This document shows, piece by piece, positions 23,914 to 34,127 of a DNA stretch of 46,354 nucleotides. This DNA is from an uncultured bacterium. Its GTDB lineage: Bacteria > Muiribacteriota > Ozemobacteria > Ozemobacterales > Ozemobacteraceae. Within the stretch, counting starts at the first letter, position 1. Each line of letters opens with the position of its first letter. The stretch covers positions 1 to 46,354 of the forward strand of contig CAMJNS010000009.1 in the NCBI GenBank assembly GCA_946407375.1. The letters are read 5' to 3'. A program made the translations under genes and the position numbers. Below the pieces are notes generated by a model. The model saw nothing but the letters and a program-made list of their open reading frames with translations. It was not told the origin of the DNA and made no database searches.

Positions 23914-26130
23914 ATGAAGGAGAAAAACATGACTTACAAACTAGACCCAAATAAAAAAATAGACATAGAAGAAATTTTAAAAGATCTTGAACACTACTCG
24001 CCACGCAGAAAAGGCTGGGTATGGCGTGAAAGACTTGAAGGTGGCAAAATTGGACCCTTCACTTACAAAAATGTTTCATTGCCTTTGAAAAACTCTGTTC
24101 CATTACCTGCTGCCAAGTATTTTAATAATATTGACCCACAGCCAATGCCTGTTATTACTACAGAAATAGCATCTGGTCGTTTTGAAGACGACATTAGACG
24201 TATGAGAATGGCTGCTTGGCATGGTGCAGACCATATTATGGTTATCAGAACCACAGGTCAAAGCCATATTGATGGTCTGTTAGAAGGAACTCCTGAAGGT
24301 GTTGGTGGTGTGCCTATCACAAGAAAACAAATCAGAGCTTCTCGCAAAGCCTGTGATTTAATTGAAGACGAAGTTGGTCGCAAAATCAACTTCCACTCAT
24401 ATGTTTCTGGTGTTGCCGGTCCAGAAGTTGCTGTTTTGTTTGCCGAAGAAGGCATTAACGGTGCTCACCAGGACCCACAATATAACGTTCTTTATAGAAA
24501 CGTAAATATGTATCGTTCCTTTGTAGATGCTGCTAGTGCAAAAAAAGTAATGGCGGACGCAGAAATATTCCAGATTGACGGTGCTCATAATGCAAATGCT
24601 ACAGCCAAAGAAGGCTGGTCTGTTATGCCAGAACTTCTTGTTCAGCACGGAATTAACTGTGCATTTTCTGTTGCTGTTGGTATGCCAAAGAGCCATATAG
24701 GGCTTTCTACCGTTCCTCCATGTGCTCCGCCAACTCCAAAGCTTTGGTTTGACTTGCCTTATGCCGTTGCTTTAAGAGATATTTTCAGCGAATATAAATT
24801 CAGAGCTCAACAAAACACAAGATACATCGAAGCAGATATTGAAGAAGCTACCAGAACCCACGTTATTGATACTTTGATTTCAGCACTTACTTCTGCTGAC
24901 ATTCAAAGTACAATTACACCAGATGAAGGTCGTAACGTTCCCTGGCATTATAACAATATCAGAGGTATCGAAACTGCTAAACAGACTCTTAACGCCTTAG
25001 ACGGAATAAAAGAACTGCTTCAAATCAAACGTGACGGACCACTTGGCGAAATGGTTCGTGACATAAAAGAAAGAGCAGTTTGTTTCTTAGAAGAAATATT
25101 AGATAATGGCGGTTACTTCGCGTCTGTAGAAAAAGGCTTCTTTGTTGATTCTGCCCATTATCCTGAAAGAAATGGCGATGGTATTGCTCGTGACAGTCGC
25201 GGTGGTGTTGGTGTGGATACAATAGTTAAACGTGATGATGACTATTTGGCTCCTGTTTGCAGTGTTTATGGCGAAAATCATTTACCAGAAGGAACAAAGA
25301 AAGCTTGTGATTTAATCGGTGGCTGCACTCTCTGTAAGCATGACAAAATAGCTTATATTGACGAAATCGACCAAACAGATAACTGCAATATAAGATTAGA
25401 GAAATCTGCCGAATTTAGAAAAGGCAATTTAATAAAGCCTGAAACGGAATGGGCTGGCGATGGCACTGTGCTTATACAGGTTTTCATTCCTGAAGAAATT
25501 GAAATAGCCAAAGCAGCTACATTAGAAATGGCTGCCAAAATGGGCTTAGATACTCCAGAAATCGTTAATGCTCAAGTTATGCACCCAAGCGAAGGCACTT
25601 TTGTTGAAGTTAAAGGCAAAACTTCTATTGCTATAGACAGAACCAAAATCAAGATTCCACCAAAAGAAGAATTGCTTGATGAAGACGAAATCAGAGCTGC
25701 TGTTAAGAAACTTGGCTTAAAAGTAGTTGCAGGTACTGTCGGTGAAGACGAACACTCTGTTGGTATTCGTGAAATTCTCGACATTAAACACGGCGGTATT
25801 GAAAAATACGGTGTTAAATACCATTATCTAGGAACTTCTGTTCCTGTAGCTAAAATGGTTGATGCTGCTATAGAAACTGGTGCTGACGCAATTTTGATTA
25901 GTACAATTATTAGTCATAATGATGTTCATAAAAAGAATATGAAATTACTAGACGAAATTGCTCGTGAAAAGGGTATCAGAGATAAGGTAATCTGCGTTTG
26001 CGGTGGCACTCAGGTTACTCGTGAAATAGCCAAAGAAGCAGGTATGGATGATGGCTTTGGTCGTGGAACCAAAGGCATTCACGTTATAAGTTCAATAATT
26101 AAGATGCTTAAAGCTCGCGGCAAAGTTTAA
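23914..26130 (+). CDS. oraE: D-ornithine 4,5-aminomutase E (beta) subunit, B12/PLP-dependent
   Basis: About 738 aa, PRRKGWVWRERLEGGKIGPFTYKN; C-terminal cobalamin-binding region with VGEDEHSVGIREILDIKHGGIEKYG and ADAILISTIISHNDVHKKNM. Confidence 0.92.
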   Translation: MKEKNMTYKLDPNKKIDIEEILKDLEHYSPRRKGWVWRERLEGGKIGPFTYKNVSLPLKNSVPLPAAKYFNNIDPQPMPVITTEIASGRFEDDIRRMRMAAWHGADHIMVIRTTGQSHIDGLLEGTPEGVGGVPITRKQIRASRKACDLIEDEVGRKINFHSYVSGVAGPEVAVLFAEEGINGAHQDPQYNVLYRNVNMYRSFVDAASAKKVMADAEIFQIDGAHNANATAKEGWSVMPELLVQHGINCAFSVAVGMPKSHIGLSTVPPCAPPTPKLWFDLPYAVALRDIFSEYKFRAQQNTRYIEADIEEATRTHVIDTLISALTSADIQSTITPDEGRNVPWHYNNIRGIETAKQTLNALDGIKELLQIKRDGPLGEMVRDIKERAVCFLEEILDNGGYFASVEKGFFVDSAHYPERNGDGIARDSRGGVGVDTIVKRDDDYLAPVCSVYGENHLPEGTKKACDLIGGCTLCKHDKIAYIDEIDQTDNCNIRLEKSAEFRKGNLIKPETEWAGDGTVLIQVFIPEEIEIAKAATLEMAAKMGLDTPEIVNAQVMHPSEGTFVEVKGKTSIAIDRTKIKIPPKEELLDEDEIRAAVKKLGLKVVAGTVGEDEHSVGIREILDIKHGGIEKYGVKYHYLGTSVPVAKMVDAAIETGADAILISTIISHNDVHKKNMKLLDEIAREKGIRDKVICVCGGTQVTREIAKEAGMDDGFGRGTKGIHVISSIIKMLKARGKV

Positions 26131-26132
26131 TA

Positions 26133-26170
26133 ACAAAAAACCGCTTGGAATAATCCAAGCGGTTTTTTGT
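26133..26170. terminator. bidirectional intrinsic terminator
   Basis: ACAAAAAACCGCTTGGA-ATAA-TCCAAGCGGTTTTTTGT between convergent genes. Confidence 0.9.
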
Positions 26171-26186
26171 TGGCTTAAATCTTTTA

Positions 26187-27422
26187 TTATTCAAGAATAT
26201 CGATAGTACTGCCTTTTACTAATCCTTCAAATAAAGGTCTATATCTTTGTTGTATTTTATCAGCATCTGTTTCATTGATAGCTTTAATTGTAAATTTATA
26301 TTCAAAGGTAAATTTCCCTGCTATAAATGTATAAGATTTTAGAAATTCATAATAATCAGCATTTTTAACTTTGTTTTCAACCACAAGAAGAGATTTATCG
26401 CCTATTTCATTTATAGAAATTTTAGTATTATCGTTTTGTTTTCCACTTATAAGCATAGTTAAGTAGTCTTTGTTTTTACTAAGTTTTTCTAAGTATTCTT
26501 TCTGTGAAATTTTTGTAATATCTTCATAAATAGGATATATCTGATAAGAACCAATTAATCCGTCTATAATAGTTTCAAAAGAAATAAATATTTCATCAGG
26601 ATTAATTTCAGATTTTTTTAGTCTAAAATATTTTGGCAATATATGAGTCCAGTTAATTTTGCTATTTTCAAAAGATAATTTAAAAGAATGTTTATTTGAT
26701 AATTTAGAAAGAATATAATCTGCATCAACGGTTAATACGCTAGGATGTAATTGTACTAAGCTAAATGATTGTAAATCATGGCAAAAAGTATATTCCCATA
26801 TATAATTTTGTAATAATTTTTCTGCATTTTCTATTTTATAGGTTTCGCCAAAAACATATGGAAAATTATCTTTAAAATCACTATATTTCTCAGCCATTTT
26901 TTTAATGTTTTTATTACCATTTTCAAAAATATAATTGGGTTTCATTTTTTCATAATCTTCAGAATCTTTTATAGTGCTTAAATATTGTATTATTGCTGGT
27001 CCAAAGACATCATTTAAATCTGTTAGATACTTTTTAGCTAATCCAGACAATTCTGGACAATCTTTTGAAATATGATTAACAGTTCTACTACTTGCACAAA
27101 TATTTGTTACACATCTCTGTATATAACTTTTATTTGCATTAATAAAGTCTAAGGCATCTTTATTTAATTTATATATTTTACATTTTGAAAAATTGATAAA
27201 TTCTTGGTTTTCATATTCTTTTGGATAATATTCAATTTCTTGTAGATTATCATCTGAATTAAAGTAGTTGGCTAGATTATTTTGTTGAAAAGAGCTGGAA
27301 GGATAATGATAATCGTAAGCATAAAGACTATTTCCACTAAATAATTCAATATTTGAAAAAAGAAACAAAGCTAGAATAACCAAGTGGGTTTTATTTAAAA
27401 AATTACTTTTATAATTAATCAT
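26187..27422 (-). CDS. exported protein of unknown function
   Basis: Signal-peptide-like N-terminus, 411 aa, no recognised domain. Confidence 0.65.
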   Translation of the reverse strand: MINYKSNFLNKTHLVILALFLFSNIELFSGNSLYAYDYHYPSSSFQQNNLANYFNSDDNLQEIEYYPKEYENQEFINFSKCKIYKLNKDALDFINANKSYIQRCVTNICASSRTVNHISKDCPELSGLAKKYLTDLNDVFGPAIIQYLSTIKDSEDYEKMKPNYIFENGNKNIKKMAEKYSDFKDNFPYVFGETYKIENAEKLLQNYIWEYTFCHDLQSFSLVQLHPSVLTVDADYILSKLSNKHSFKLSFENSKINWTHILPKYFRLKKSEINPDEIFISFETIIDGLIGSYQIYPIYEDITKISQKEYLEKLSKNKDYLTMLISGKQNDNTKISINEIGDKSLLVVENKVKNADYYEFLKSYTFIAGKFTFEYKFTIKAINETDADKIQQRYRPLFEGLVKGSTIDILE

Positions 27423-27494
27423 TTAAAGATTCCTTTTTAATAGAAATGATAATTAGCTTTATCACAAGATATAGATACTTAGAAATGTTGTAAA

Positions 27495-27953
27495 TTACTC
27501 TGCGTCATCATTATTTGAAGATAGCTCAAGAGCTGTTTCTATTATTTTGTTTATTCGCTCTGTTTGCCCAGTAATGAATAAATAACCGCACCAAGCCTCT
27601 AAAGCTGTTGCTCTAGCGTATTCCCCTCTAGTTCCTGAACCATATCTAATAGGAATTTTTGCATTTCGCCAACATTTGACCATTTTCATTTCTTCTTCTG
27701 GTAGTTCTGGAAATATAGCTTCATAAACTTTAGCTTGAGAAGGAGAACTAACAATTTTTACTAACGAATCGTGCAATCGACCTGTTTCATCTATACCGGA
27801 AGCTACTTGATTAAGTCTTAAGTTTAATTCGTAAACAGCATCACCAATATAAGCTAATGTTCTTGCTGGAAGCTTAGCTGCTTCTTTTTCATTCCAAACT
27901 TGGTTTATCGAAAATACATTGGAACCATTTAGTTTTGTTTTATTTACATCCAT
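27495..27953 (-). CDS. mrnC: Mini-ribonuclease III
   Basis: RTLAYIGDAVYELNLR, RYGSGTRGEYARATALEAWCGYLFITG. Confidence 0.88.
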   Translation of the reverse strand: MDVNKTKLNGSNVFSINQVWNEKEAAKLPARTLAYIGDAVYELNLRLNQVASGIDETGRLHDSLVKIVSSPSQAKVYEAIFPELPEEEMKMVKCWRNAKIPIRYGSGTRGEYARATALEAWCGYLFITGQTERINKIIETALELSSNNDDAE

Positions 27954-28025
27954 TACTCAATTCTTTCCTATCTACCTTATGTTAGCGTTAATAAAAACAA
28001 TAATTACTAATAACTATAACTACAA

Positions 28026-28053
28026 AACAAGGGCCACAGAAGTGACCCTTGTT
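28026..28053 (-). terminator. intrinsic terminator after the HEAT-repeat gene
   Basis: AACAAGGG(C)CAC-AGAA-GTG(A)CCCTTGTT. Confidence 0.65.
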
Positions 28054-28056
28054 TAT

Positions 28057-29376
28057 TTAAATCTTCGTTCCACAGAATGGGCAACCCTTCCAGCCTGATT
28101 CTAGCTGTTTGCCGCATTTACGGCAGGTAGAAGGTTTTAGTTGTTCCAAGCAGAAAGGACAGAAAGTAAAATCTTTTTCAACCGATTTACCACAGTGAGA
28201 ACAGGTTATCATATTTGATTTAGATAGGTGAGTAGGAATTGATGGCATATTTGCTAATTCTGAATCTCTATCGCCAATTTGCCCAAGAGCTATTACGGCA
28301 GCCGTTCTAACTTCTTCAGATTCATCGTTTAGCATTTCCATTAATGGAGCTAATGCTCTCTTGTCACCTAAGTTACCAAGAGCTTGACAGGAAGCTGAAC
28401 GAACAGAGCTTTGAGTGTCTTGTAAGCATTTGACTATTTCTTCAAAAACCTTTGGTTCTTGAGACTGCCCTAAAAGCTTTACTGACCAGTATCTAGCATC
28501 TTCATTCTGGTCTTTGGCGGCAGAAATAAGTTCGTCAGAAGCTCCTAAGCCCTGAACCCAAATGGCATCAGCGGCTGTTTTACGAATAACCCAAGACTTG
28601 TGAGCCAAATAACTGACAAGAAGTCGATGTGCTTCTGGAGTTTCAATCATTGCAAGAGCTTTGATTGCTTCAACCTTTGATTCTATTGGTGAGGTTTCAA
28701 CAATGTGAGCAAACTTTGGAACCATGTCTGGTGTTGGTTTTATAGCCAAAAGCTTGATTATCCAAAATCTGGCTTCGTCAGAACTTGAATCTAATGCTTC
28801 TGCTACAGCCTGTTCGTTACATTCGTAAATTTCTTCCAAGCTATCATAAGCAGCTTTTCTAACTGGCCAAGCTGGTTCGTCTAGCATTGGCAGCAAAGCT
28901 GTTACCATACGTGGGTCTTTTATGTTCTGAGCAGCTCTAATTGCTGCAATTCTGATTTTCTGGTTAGGATGCTTGAAAACCTTGACTAAATATTGGACAG
29001 CTTCGCTTCCCATGTGGCTGAGAGTCTGAACCATCCAATAATCTACATCTTCTTCGTTTTGTGGAACCATTGCCATAAGCTTATTTAAGCTGTTGGCTCC
29101 CAATTTGCCTAAGGCAAAAGAAGCTCCCTGCCTGATGTGCCATCTATCGCTAGAAAGAGCTCTAACTAAATATGGCAAAGCTTCGTCTTTGTATGAAAGC
29201 AAGGTTTTGCTTATATCTGCAAGAACGTCATTGTTTTTGCTTTCTAGACAATTAATAAGAATTGGCAAAGCTTCATTTGGTGAAAGGTTCTTTACTTCCG
29301 CCAAAGCTATTTTTCTAAGTTCAGCCTTTTCACTGATTATTTCACGGCGAAGACGATTTGTCTCAATATTAGTCAT
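28057..29376 (-). CDS. HEAT-repeat protein with C-terminal double zinc ribbon
   Basis: Repeated HEAT/PBS units (VRSASCQALGNLGDKRALAPLMEML); C-terminal CSHCGKS...CPFC...CRKCGKQ...CPFCGTKI. Confidence 0.9.
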   Translation of the reverse strand: MTNIETNRLRREIISEKAELRKIALAEVKNLSPNEALPILINCLESKNNDVLADISKTLLSYKDEALPYLVRALSSDRWHIRQGASFALGKLGANSLNKLMAMVPQNEEDVDYWMVQTLSHMGSEAVQYLVKVFKHPNQKIRIAAIRAAQNIKDPRMVTALLPMLDEPAWPVRKAAYDSLEEIYECNEQAVAEALDSSSDEARFWIIKLLAIKPTPDMVPKFAHIVETSPIESKVEAIKALAMIETPEAHRLLVSYLAHKSWVIRKTAADAIWVQGLGASDELISAAKDQNEDARYWSVKLLGQSQEPKVFEEIVKCLQDTQSSVRSASCQALGNLGDKRALAPLMEMLNDESEEVRTAAVIALGQIGDRDSELANMPSIPTHLSKSNMITCSHCGKSVEKDFTFCPFCLEQLKPSTCRKCGKQLESGWKGCPFCGTKI

Positions 29377-29399
29377 GTTTTTTCCTTACATTATAAATA

Positions 29400-29450
29400 C
29401 TCCCCTTTTTAAGGGGAGATGTTGAGCTTTAGCGAAACAGAGAGGCTTTA
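29400..29450. repeat. REP-like palindromic element (same family as 15061/15183)
   Basis: ctccccttttt-aaggggagatgttgagctttagcgaaacagagaggcttt. Confidence 0.7.
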
Positions 29451-29463
29451 ATTTTTTTATTAA

Positions 29464-29510
29464 AAATCCCCCTGTCATGCTTTGCATGACATCCCCCTTT
29501 ATAAGGGGGT
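29464..29510. repeat. REP-like palindromic element, opposite orientation
   Basis: aaatccccctGTCATGCtttGCATGACatcccccttt-ataaggggg. Confidence 0.75.
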
Positions 29511-29520
29511 AAATAAATAC

Positions 29521-30651
29521 TTAAATCATCATGGGCATTACAACGTATTTGAATTCGCTGTCAAGATTAGCTGGTTTGAACAATCCTGGGTAATTAGCAG
29601 TAGTAAGTTCAATAACGATTTCTTCATCTTCTATAACATTGATGAAATCAGTAACGAACTTAGCATTGAATGCTATGCTCAAAGGTTCCCCATTAAGTTC
29701 GGCAGGAACGAAAGATTCAGCTCTACCCTGTTCTTTAGCATCAGCCCACAATTTGATTTCGTTGGCACTTATGCTGAAGTTTACAAGATTGTTGCTGTTT
29801 CTAGCGATTGGATTAACAGCTTTAATTCCCTGTGCAAGAGCTTTTTTCCCAACCTTTACAAAGCGGGTTGATTCCTTTGGAAGAACACGTTTATATTCTG
29901 GGAATCTGCCTTCTACAAGTCTTGTTATAAGCTGGAATTTTTCATTGCTGAACAAGAACTGGTTCTTGTAAAGACCAAATTTAATTGTTTCGTTGTTTTC
30001 CATCAATTTTTGAACTTCTGGAATAGCTCTAGCAGGAACAATATAAATCTGCTTCATATTTTCAGGAATCTGGAAGTCTTTTACCATAGTGGCGCAAAGA
30101 CGTTTGTTGTCTGTAGAAGCAAGCATTGGATTGGCTCCATCGCTGAAATCAAAGCAGATACTCTTTTGAACAGGGTTTCCTTCTTCTTGAAGAATAGCAA
30201 GAGAAGCTTCTTTCAAAGCTCTAGACCAGCCTTCGCATTTGGCATCAAAAAGCAAAGTGTCTTCTCCACCTAATACTGGAACTGGTGGAAAATCTTCTGT
30301 GCCCTGAATTTGAATTGTGAACTTGCTTCGACCACAGCGAAGTTCCATTTCGCCTCTTTCTTCGTCGATAAGTTCAAATTCTACCAAATCAGTGTTTTCA
30401 GCAGTAACACTGCTCAAAATTTCCTGAATTAGCTTTGCTGGAATAGTGAAATTAAGATTTTCTTCTGTGTTGGCTTCCATATTGGAAATCATCATAATTT
30501 CCTGGTCGGTACCAACAAATCTGATTTTCCCATCAGCGGCTGTAATCAATAGATTAGAAAGAACAGGTATAGCTCCCTTAGTTGCAACAGCTTTGCTAAC
30601 TGTATTTACAGCATCGGTAAGGGTTTTAAATTCTATAGTAAACTTCTTCAT
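29521..30651 (-). CDS. dnaN: DNA polymerase III beta clamp
   Basis: MKKFTIEFKTLTDAVNTVSKAV...IPVLSNLLITA...YVVMPMMI (C-terminal PMMI/MPM motif). Confidence 0.95.
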   Translation of the reverse strand: MKKFTIEFKTLTDAVNTVSKAVATKGAIPVLSNLLITAADGKIRFVGTDQEIMMISNMEANTEENLNFTIPAKLIQEILSSVTAENTDLVEFELIDEERGEMELRCGRSKFTIQIQGTEDFPPVPVLGGEDTLLFDAKCEGWSRALKEASLAILQEEGNPVQKSICFDFSDGANPMLASTDNKRLCATMVKDFQIPENMKQIYIVPARAIPEVQKLMENNETIKFGLYKNQFLFSNEKFQLITRLVEGRFPEYKRVLPKESTRFVKVGKKALAQGIKAVNPIARNSNNLVNFSISANEIKLWADAKEQGRAESFVPAELNGEPLSIAFNAKFVTDFINVIEDEEIVIELTTANYPGLFKPANLDSEFKYVVMPMMI

Positions 30652-33600
30652 GCTACTTTTTCCTTTGCTAATGCAAGTTTTATCTTAACACCGTTAATAT
30701 CCCATTCTGCGGGTTCGCTAAGATTAGAATCGATTCCTTCACCTAACTTCAAAGTTAAGGTTTCTTTCTTAACGTATTCGCCAAAGAGTTCAACAGCTTT
30801 TTCGAAGTCAGCTTTCTTTTCGGTGTCTATAACTTCGTAACCAACTCTTATGCGGTCTACAACTTCAAAACCAAGGTCTTTTCTCATGAACTGAATCTTG
30901 TTGACCATTTCACGAGCATAGCCTTCGAGTATAAGTTCTGGAGTCAAAGTCTTGAGAAGAGCGATGCTAAGTTTGCCTTGAGACTGAACAGCGTATTCAG
31001 CAGAAGCTTCTGCTTGAAGAACTATATCTTCTGCCTTAAGAGTTACTGGCTTGTCGTCAATAGTTATTTCGTAACCGCCGTTTTCAAGCTGTGTCTTGAC
31101 ATCGTTGCCGTTAGCCTGTTCAAGGTGAGCTTTAATCTTAGGCATCAAGCTCTTGTATGGACCTTTACCTATATTCTTGAAGTTTGGTTTGGCGATATAT
31201 CTCATTAGACTTGAAGAATCAGTAACAGGAGTTACTTTCTTAACGTTCAATTCTTCACCAATGAGGTGTTCCATTATTTCAAGAGTATGACGTTCAAAAT
31301 CATCAGCTACAACTACTTTCATTTCAGCAAGTGGCTGTCTGACTTTGAGGTTAGCTTCATTACGAGCTGCACGACCAAGAACAACAACATTCATAATGAA
31401 TTCCATGCGGCGTTCAAGTTCTTCATTGATTAATTCAGCTTTTCCTTCTGGATAATCGCAGAGATGAACGCTTTCAGGAGCCTTAGAATCTACGTGGCAA
31501 ACTAGGTTGCGGTAAATGTCTTCAGCTATGAATGGAGTGAATGGAGCTGTAAGTTTGGCTATTCCAACTAAAATTTCATAAAGAGTTAAGAATGCTGATT
31601 CTGAATCTGGAGTATTGCAGTTGTAGAAACGTCTTCTGCTTCTTCTTACATACCAGTTGGAAAGGTCGTCTACGAGTTTTTCTAATTTTTCGGTAGCCCA
31701 AACGATTTCGTATTTGTCGAGAGCTTTCTTAACTTCTTCAGTTGTGTGGTTGAAGCGAGAAATTATCCATCTGTCTATTTCTGGTCTATCAGCAATAGCG
31801 ATGTTGTGTTCGCTTGGCTTGAAGTTTTCGATGTTTGCATAAAGTGTAAAGAAGGAGTAAACATTCTGCAATGTTCCCAAATACTTCTTTTGAGCGTCTG
31901 CAATTGCTTCTTCGTAGAAACGGCGAGTATTCCATGGAGCTGTGCCTGAATACAAAGCCCATCTAACAGCGTCAGCACCGTATTTATCAAACAAGAACAT
32001 ACAATCAAGAACATTTCCTTTAGATTTGCTCATCTTGATACCGTTCTTGTCGCAGATTAGACCAAGAACTGTAACGCTCTTATATGGTGAAACCTTATGT
32101 ATGAATGTGCTTGTTACTAGTAAACTATAGAACCAGCCTCTAGTCTGGTCTACTGCTTCACATATCCAATCGGCTGGGAATTCGCTTTCGAAAATTTCCT
32201 TATTTTCAAATGGGTAGTGCCATTGAGCAGTGTGCATTGCGCCAGAGTCAAACCAGCAGTCGATAACTTCAGGAACACGTTTCATCTTGCCACCGCACTT
32301 GGGGCAGTTCAGTAATACGTTATCAACATAAGGTCTGTGAAGTTCTATATCATCTGGACAGTTGTCGCTCATTTCTTTGAGGTTCTTAATACTGTCTACA
32401 CAATGATGATGACCGCAGTCTTTGCAGACCCATATTGGAAGAGGAGTTCCCCAATATCTGTCACGAGAAATAGCCCAGTCAATCATATTTTCGAGGAAGT
32501 TCAGGAAACGACCTTCTTTTATATGATCAGGATACCAGGTAACAGTATCGTTATTCTTTATAACAGCGTCTTTGAAAGCAGTTGCTCTGATGAACCAACT
32601 GTGTCTTGCGTAATAAAGAAGTGGGCTGCCACAGCGCCAGCAGAATGGGTAGGTGTGTTTAATTTTAGCAGTCTTGAAGAGTTTTCCACTTTCCTTTAAT
32701 AGCTTAATGATTTCTGGATCGGCTTTTTTAACAAATACGCCTTTGAAAGGTGTGATTTCATCTTTGAAACAACCATCTAATCCAACTGGTTGAAGCACTG
32801 GAAGATTGTTTTCTTTACCAACTCTGGAGTCGTCTTCCCCAAAAGCAGGAGCTATATGAACGATACCTGAACCGTCTTCAGTAGAAACGAAATCGCCAGC
32901 GATTACAAAGTGAGCCTTTTTGTCTACTTTTGCATAAGTGAAAAGCTGGTGATAGTCGATTCCAAGAAGGTCAGCACCCTTCATTTCTTCTACTATTTCG
33001 TAGGGTTCTTCGCCCAAAACACTCAGACGAGCTTTAGCCAAAATTAGGAATTCTTCACCACGTTTAACTTTAACGTAGTCAATGTCTTTGCCGACTGCAA
33101 GAGCAACGTTAGCGAAAAGAGTCCAGGGTGTGGTTGTCCAAACCAGGAAGTAAGTGTTTTCTTGATTCTTGATTGCAAATCTTACAAATACTGATGGGTC
33201 TTCAACTTCTTTGTAGCCCTGGGCTACTTCGTGAGAAGAAAGAGCTGTTCCGCAGCGTGGGCAGTAAGGAACAACCTTGTGCCCTTCATAAAGCATATCG
33301 TCTTTCCAGAACTGAGCCAGCATCCACCATACAGTTTCGATGTAGTTGTTGGTGCAGGTGATATATGGGTCATCGAGGTCCAGCCAGAAACCGCCTCTTA
33401 AAGCCATTTTACGCCAAGCACCTTCATATTTGAAAACGCTTTCACGGCATTTCTTAATGAATGGTTCGATACCGTATTTTTCAATGCCAGTCTTACTTTC
33501 AAGACCAAGCATCTTTTCTACTTCAAGTTCAACTGGAAGTCCGTGAGTGTCCCAGCCAGCTTTTCTTGTTACCTGGTAACCACGCATTGTTTTATAACGT

Positions 33601-33806
33601 GGAATAAGGTCTTTCATAGCCTTTGTTAAAACGTGACCAGGATGGGGAACACCATTAGCAGTAGGAGGGCCATCAAAAAATACAAATTTTTGAGCACCTT
33701 CTCTCAACTTTATAGACTTCTTGAAGGTATCATCCTGTTTCCAAAACTCGAGGATTTCTTCCTCTCGCTTAGGTGAAACATTGTTTTCCGGTTTGTCGTA
33801 AAGCAT
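30648..33806 (-). CDS. ileS: isoleucyl-tRNA synthetase
   Basis: FDGPPTANGVPHPGHVLTKAMKDLIPRYKTMRGYQV, KMSKSKGN; true start likely MLYDKPENN, not the extended ORF start at 33848. Confidence 0.97.
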   Translation of the reverse strand: MLYDKPENNVSPKREEEILEFWKQDDTFKKSIKLREGAQKFVFFDGPPTANGVPHPGHVLTKAMKDLIPRYKTMRGYQVTRKAGWDTHGLPVELEVEKMLGLESKTGIEKYGIEPFIKKCRESVFKYEGAWRKMALRGGFWLDLDDPYITCTNNYIETVWWMLAQFWKDDMLYEGHKVVPYCPRCGTALSSHEVAQGYKEVEDPSVFVRFAIKNQENTYFLVWTTTPWTLFANVALAVGKDIDYVKVKRGEEFLILAKARLSVLGEEPYEIVEEMKGADLLGIDYHQLFTYAKVDKKAHFVIAGDFVSTEDGSGIVHIAPAFGEDDSRVGKENNLPVLQPVGLDGCFKDEITPFKGVFVKKADPEIIKLLKESGKLFKTAKIKHTYPFCWRCGSPLLYYARHSWFIRATAFKDAVIKNNDTVTWYPDHIKEGRFLNFLENMIDWAISRDRYWGTPLPIWVCKDCGHHHCVDSIKNLKEMSDNCPDDIELHRPYVDNVLLNCPKCGGKMKRVPEVIDCWFDSGAMHTAQWHYPFENKEIFESEFPADWICEAVDQTRGWFYSLLVTSTFIHKVSPYKSVTVLGLICDKNGIKMSKSKGNVLDCMFLFDKYGADAVRWALYSGTAPWNTRRFYEEAIADAQKKYLGTLQNVYSFFTLYANIENFKPSEHNIAIADRPEIDRWIISRFNHTTEEVKKALDKYEIVWATEKLEKLVDDLSNWYVRRSRRRFYNCNTPDSESAFLTLYEILVGIAKLTAPFTPFIAEDIYRNLVCHVDSKAPESVHLCDYPEGKAELINEELERRMEFIMNVVVLGRAARNEANLKVRQPLAEMKVVVADDFERHTLEIMEHLIGEELNVKKVTPVTDSSSLMRYIAKPNFKNIGKGPYKSLMPKIKAHLEQANGNDVKTQLENGGYEITIDDKPVTLKAEDIVLQAEASAEYAVQSQGKLSIALLKTLTPELILEGYAREMVNKIQFMRKDLGFEVVDRIRVGYEVIDTEKKADFEKAVELFGEYVKKETLTLKLGEGIDSNLSEPAEWDINGVKIKLALAKEKVA

Positions 33807-33854
33807 TTTTTTAGTCCTTATTATAATTTCGTCATTGCGAAACCGCAATTTTTA

Positions 33855-33890
33855 CGTCATTGCGAGGCTCTGAAAGAGCCGCGGCAATCC
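33855..33890. repeat. dispersed palindromic repeat CGTCATTGCGAGGCTCTGAAAGAGCCGCGGCAATCC
   Basis: Matches the remembered widespread CGTCATTGCGAG...GGCAATCC bacterial repeat pattern; partial copy at about 33829-33852. Confidence 0.8.
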
Positions 33891-34127
33891 ATATAAATTT
33901 CCTTACTTCCTTATAATTACTTAGTAATTTTTTCACAAGGAATATACTATAAAATGCCCATCTTATCAAGTATAGATGTTAATATTTAAGGTTTTATGGA
34001 GCGATATTTTACTATTGATAAAAGAAATATAGTTAGCTAAACCAACAGTCAATATTTTTGTTATAATAAAAATTAATCAATAGTTACCAGTCAATGATTA
34101 AATATATTAAAGAAACAGAAATAAAAA

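Noticed and set aside
33807-33848. N-terminal extension of ileS (MRFRNDEIIIRTKK)
   Set aside because: Overlaps the dispersed palindromic repeat; homologous IleS start fits MLYDKPENN better.
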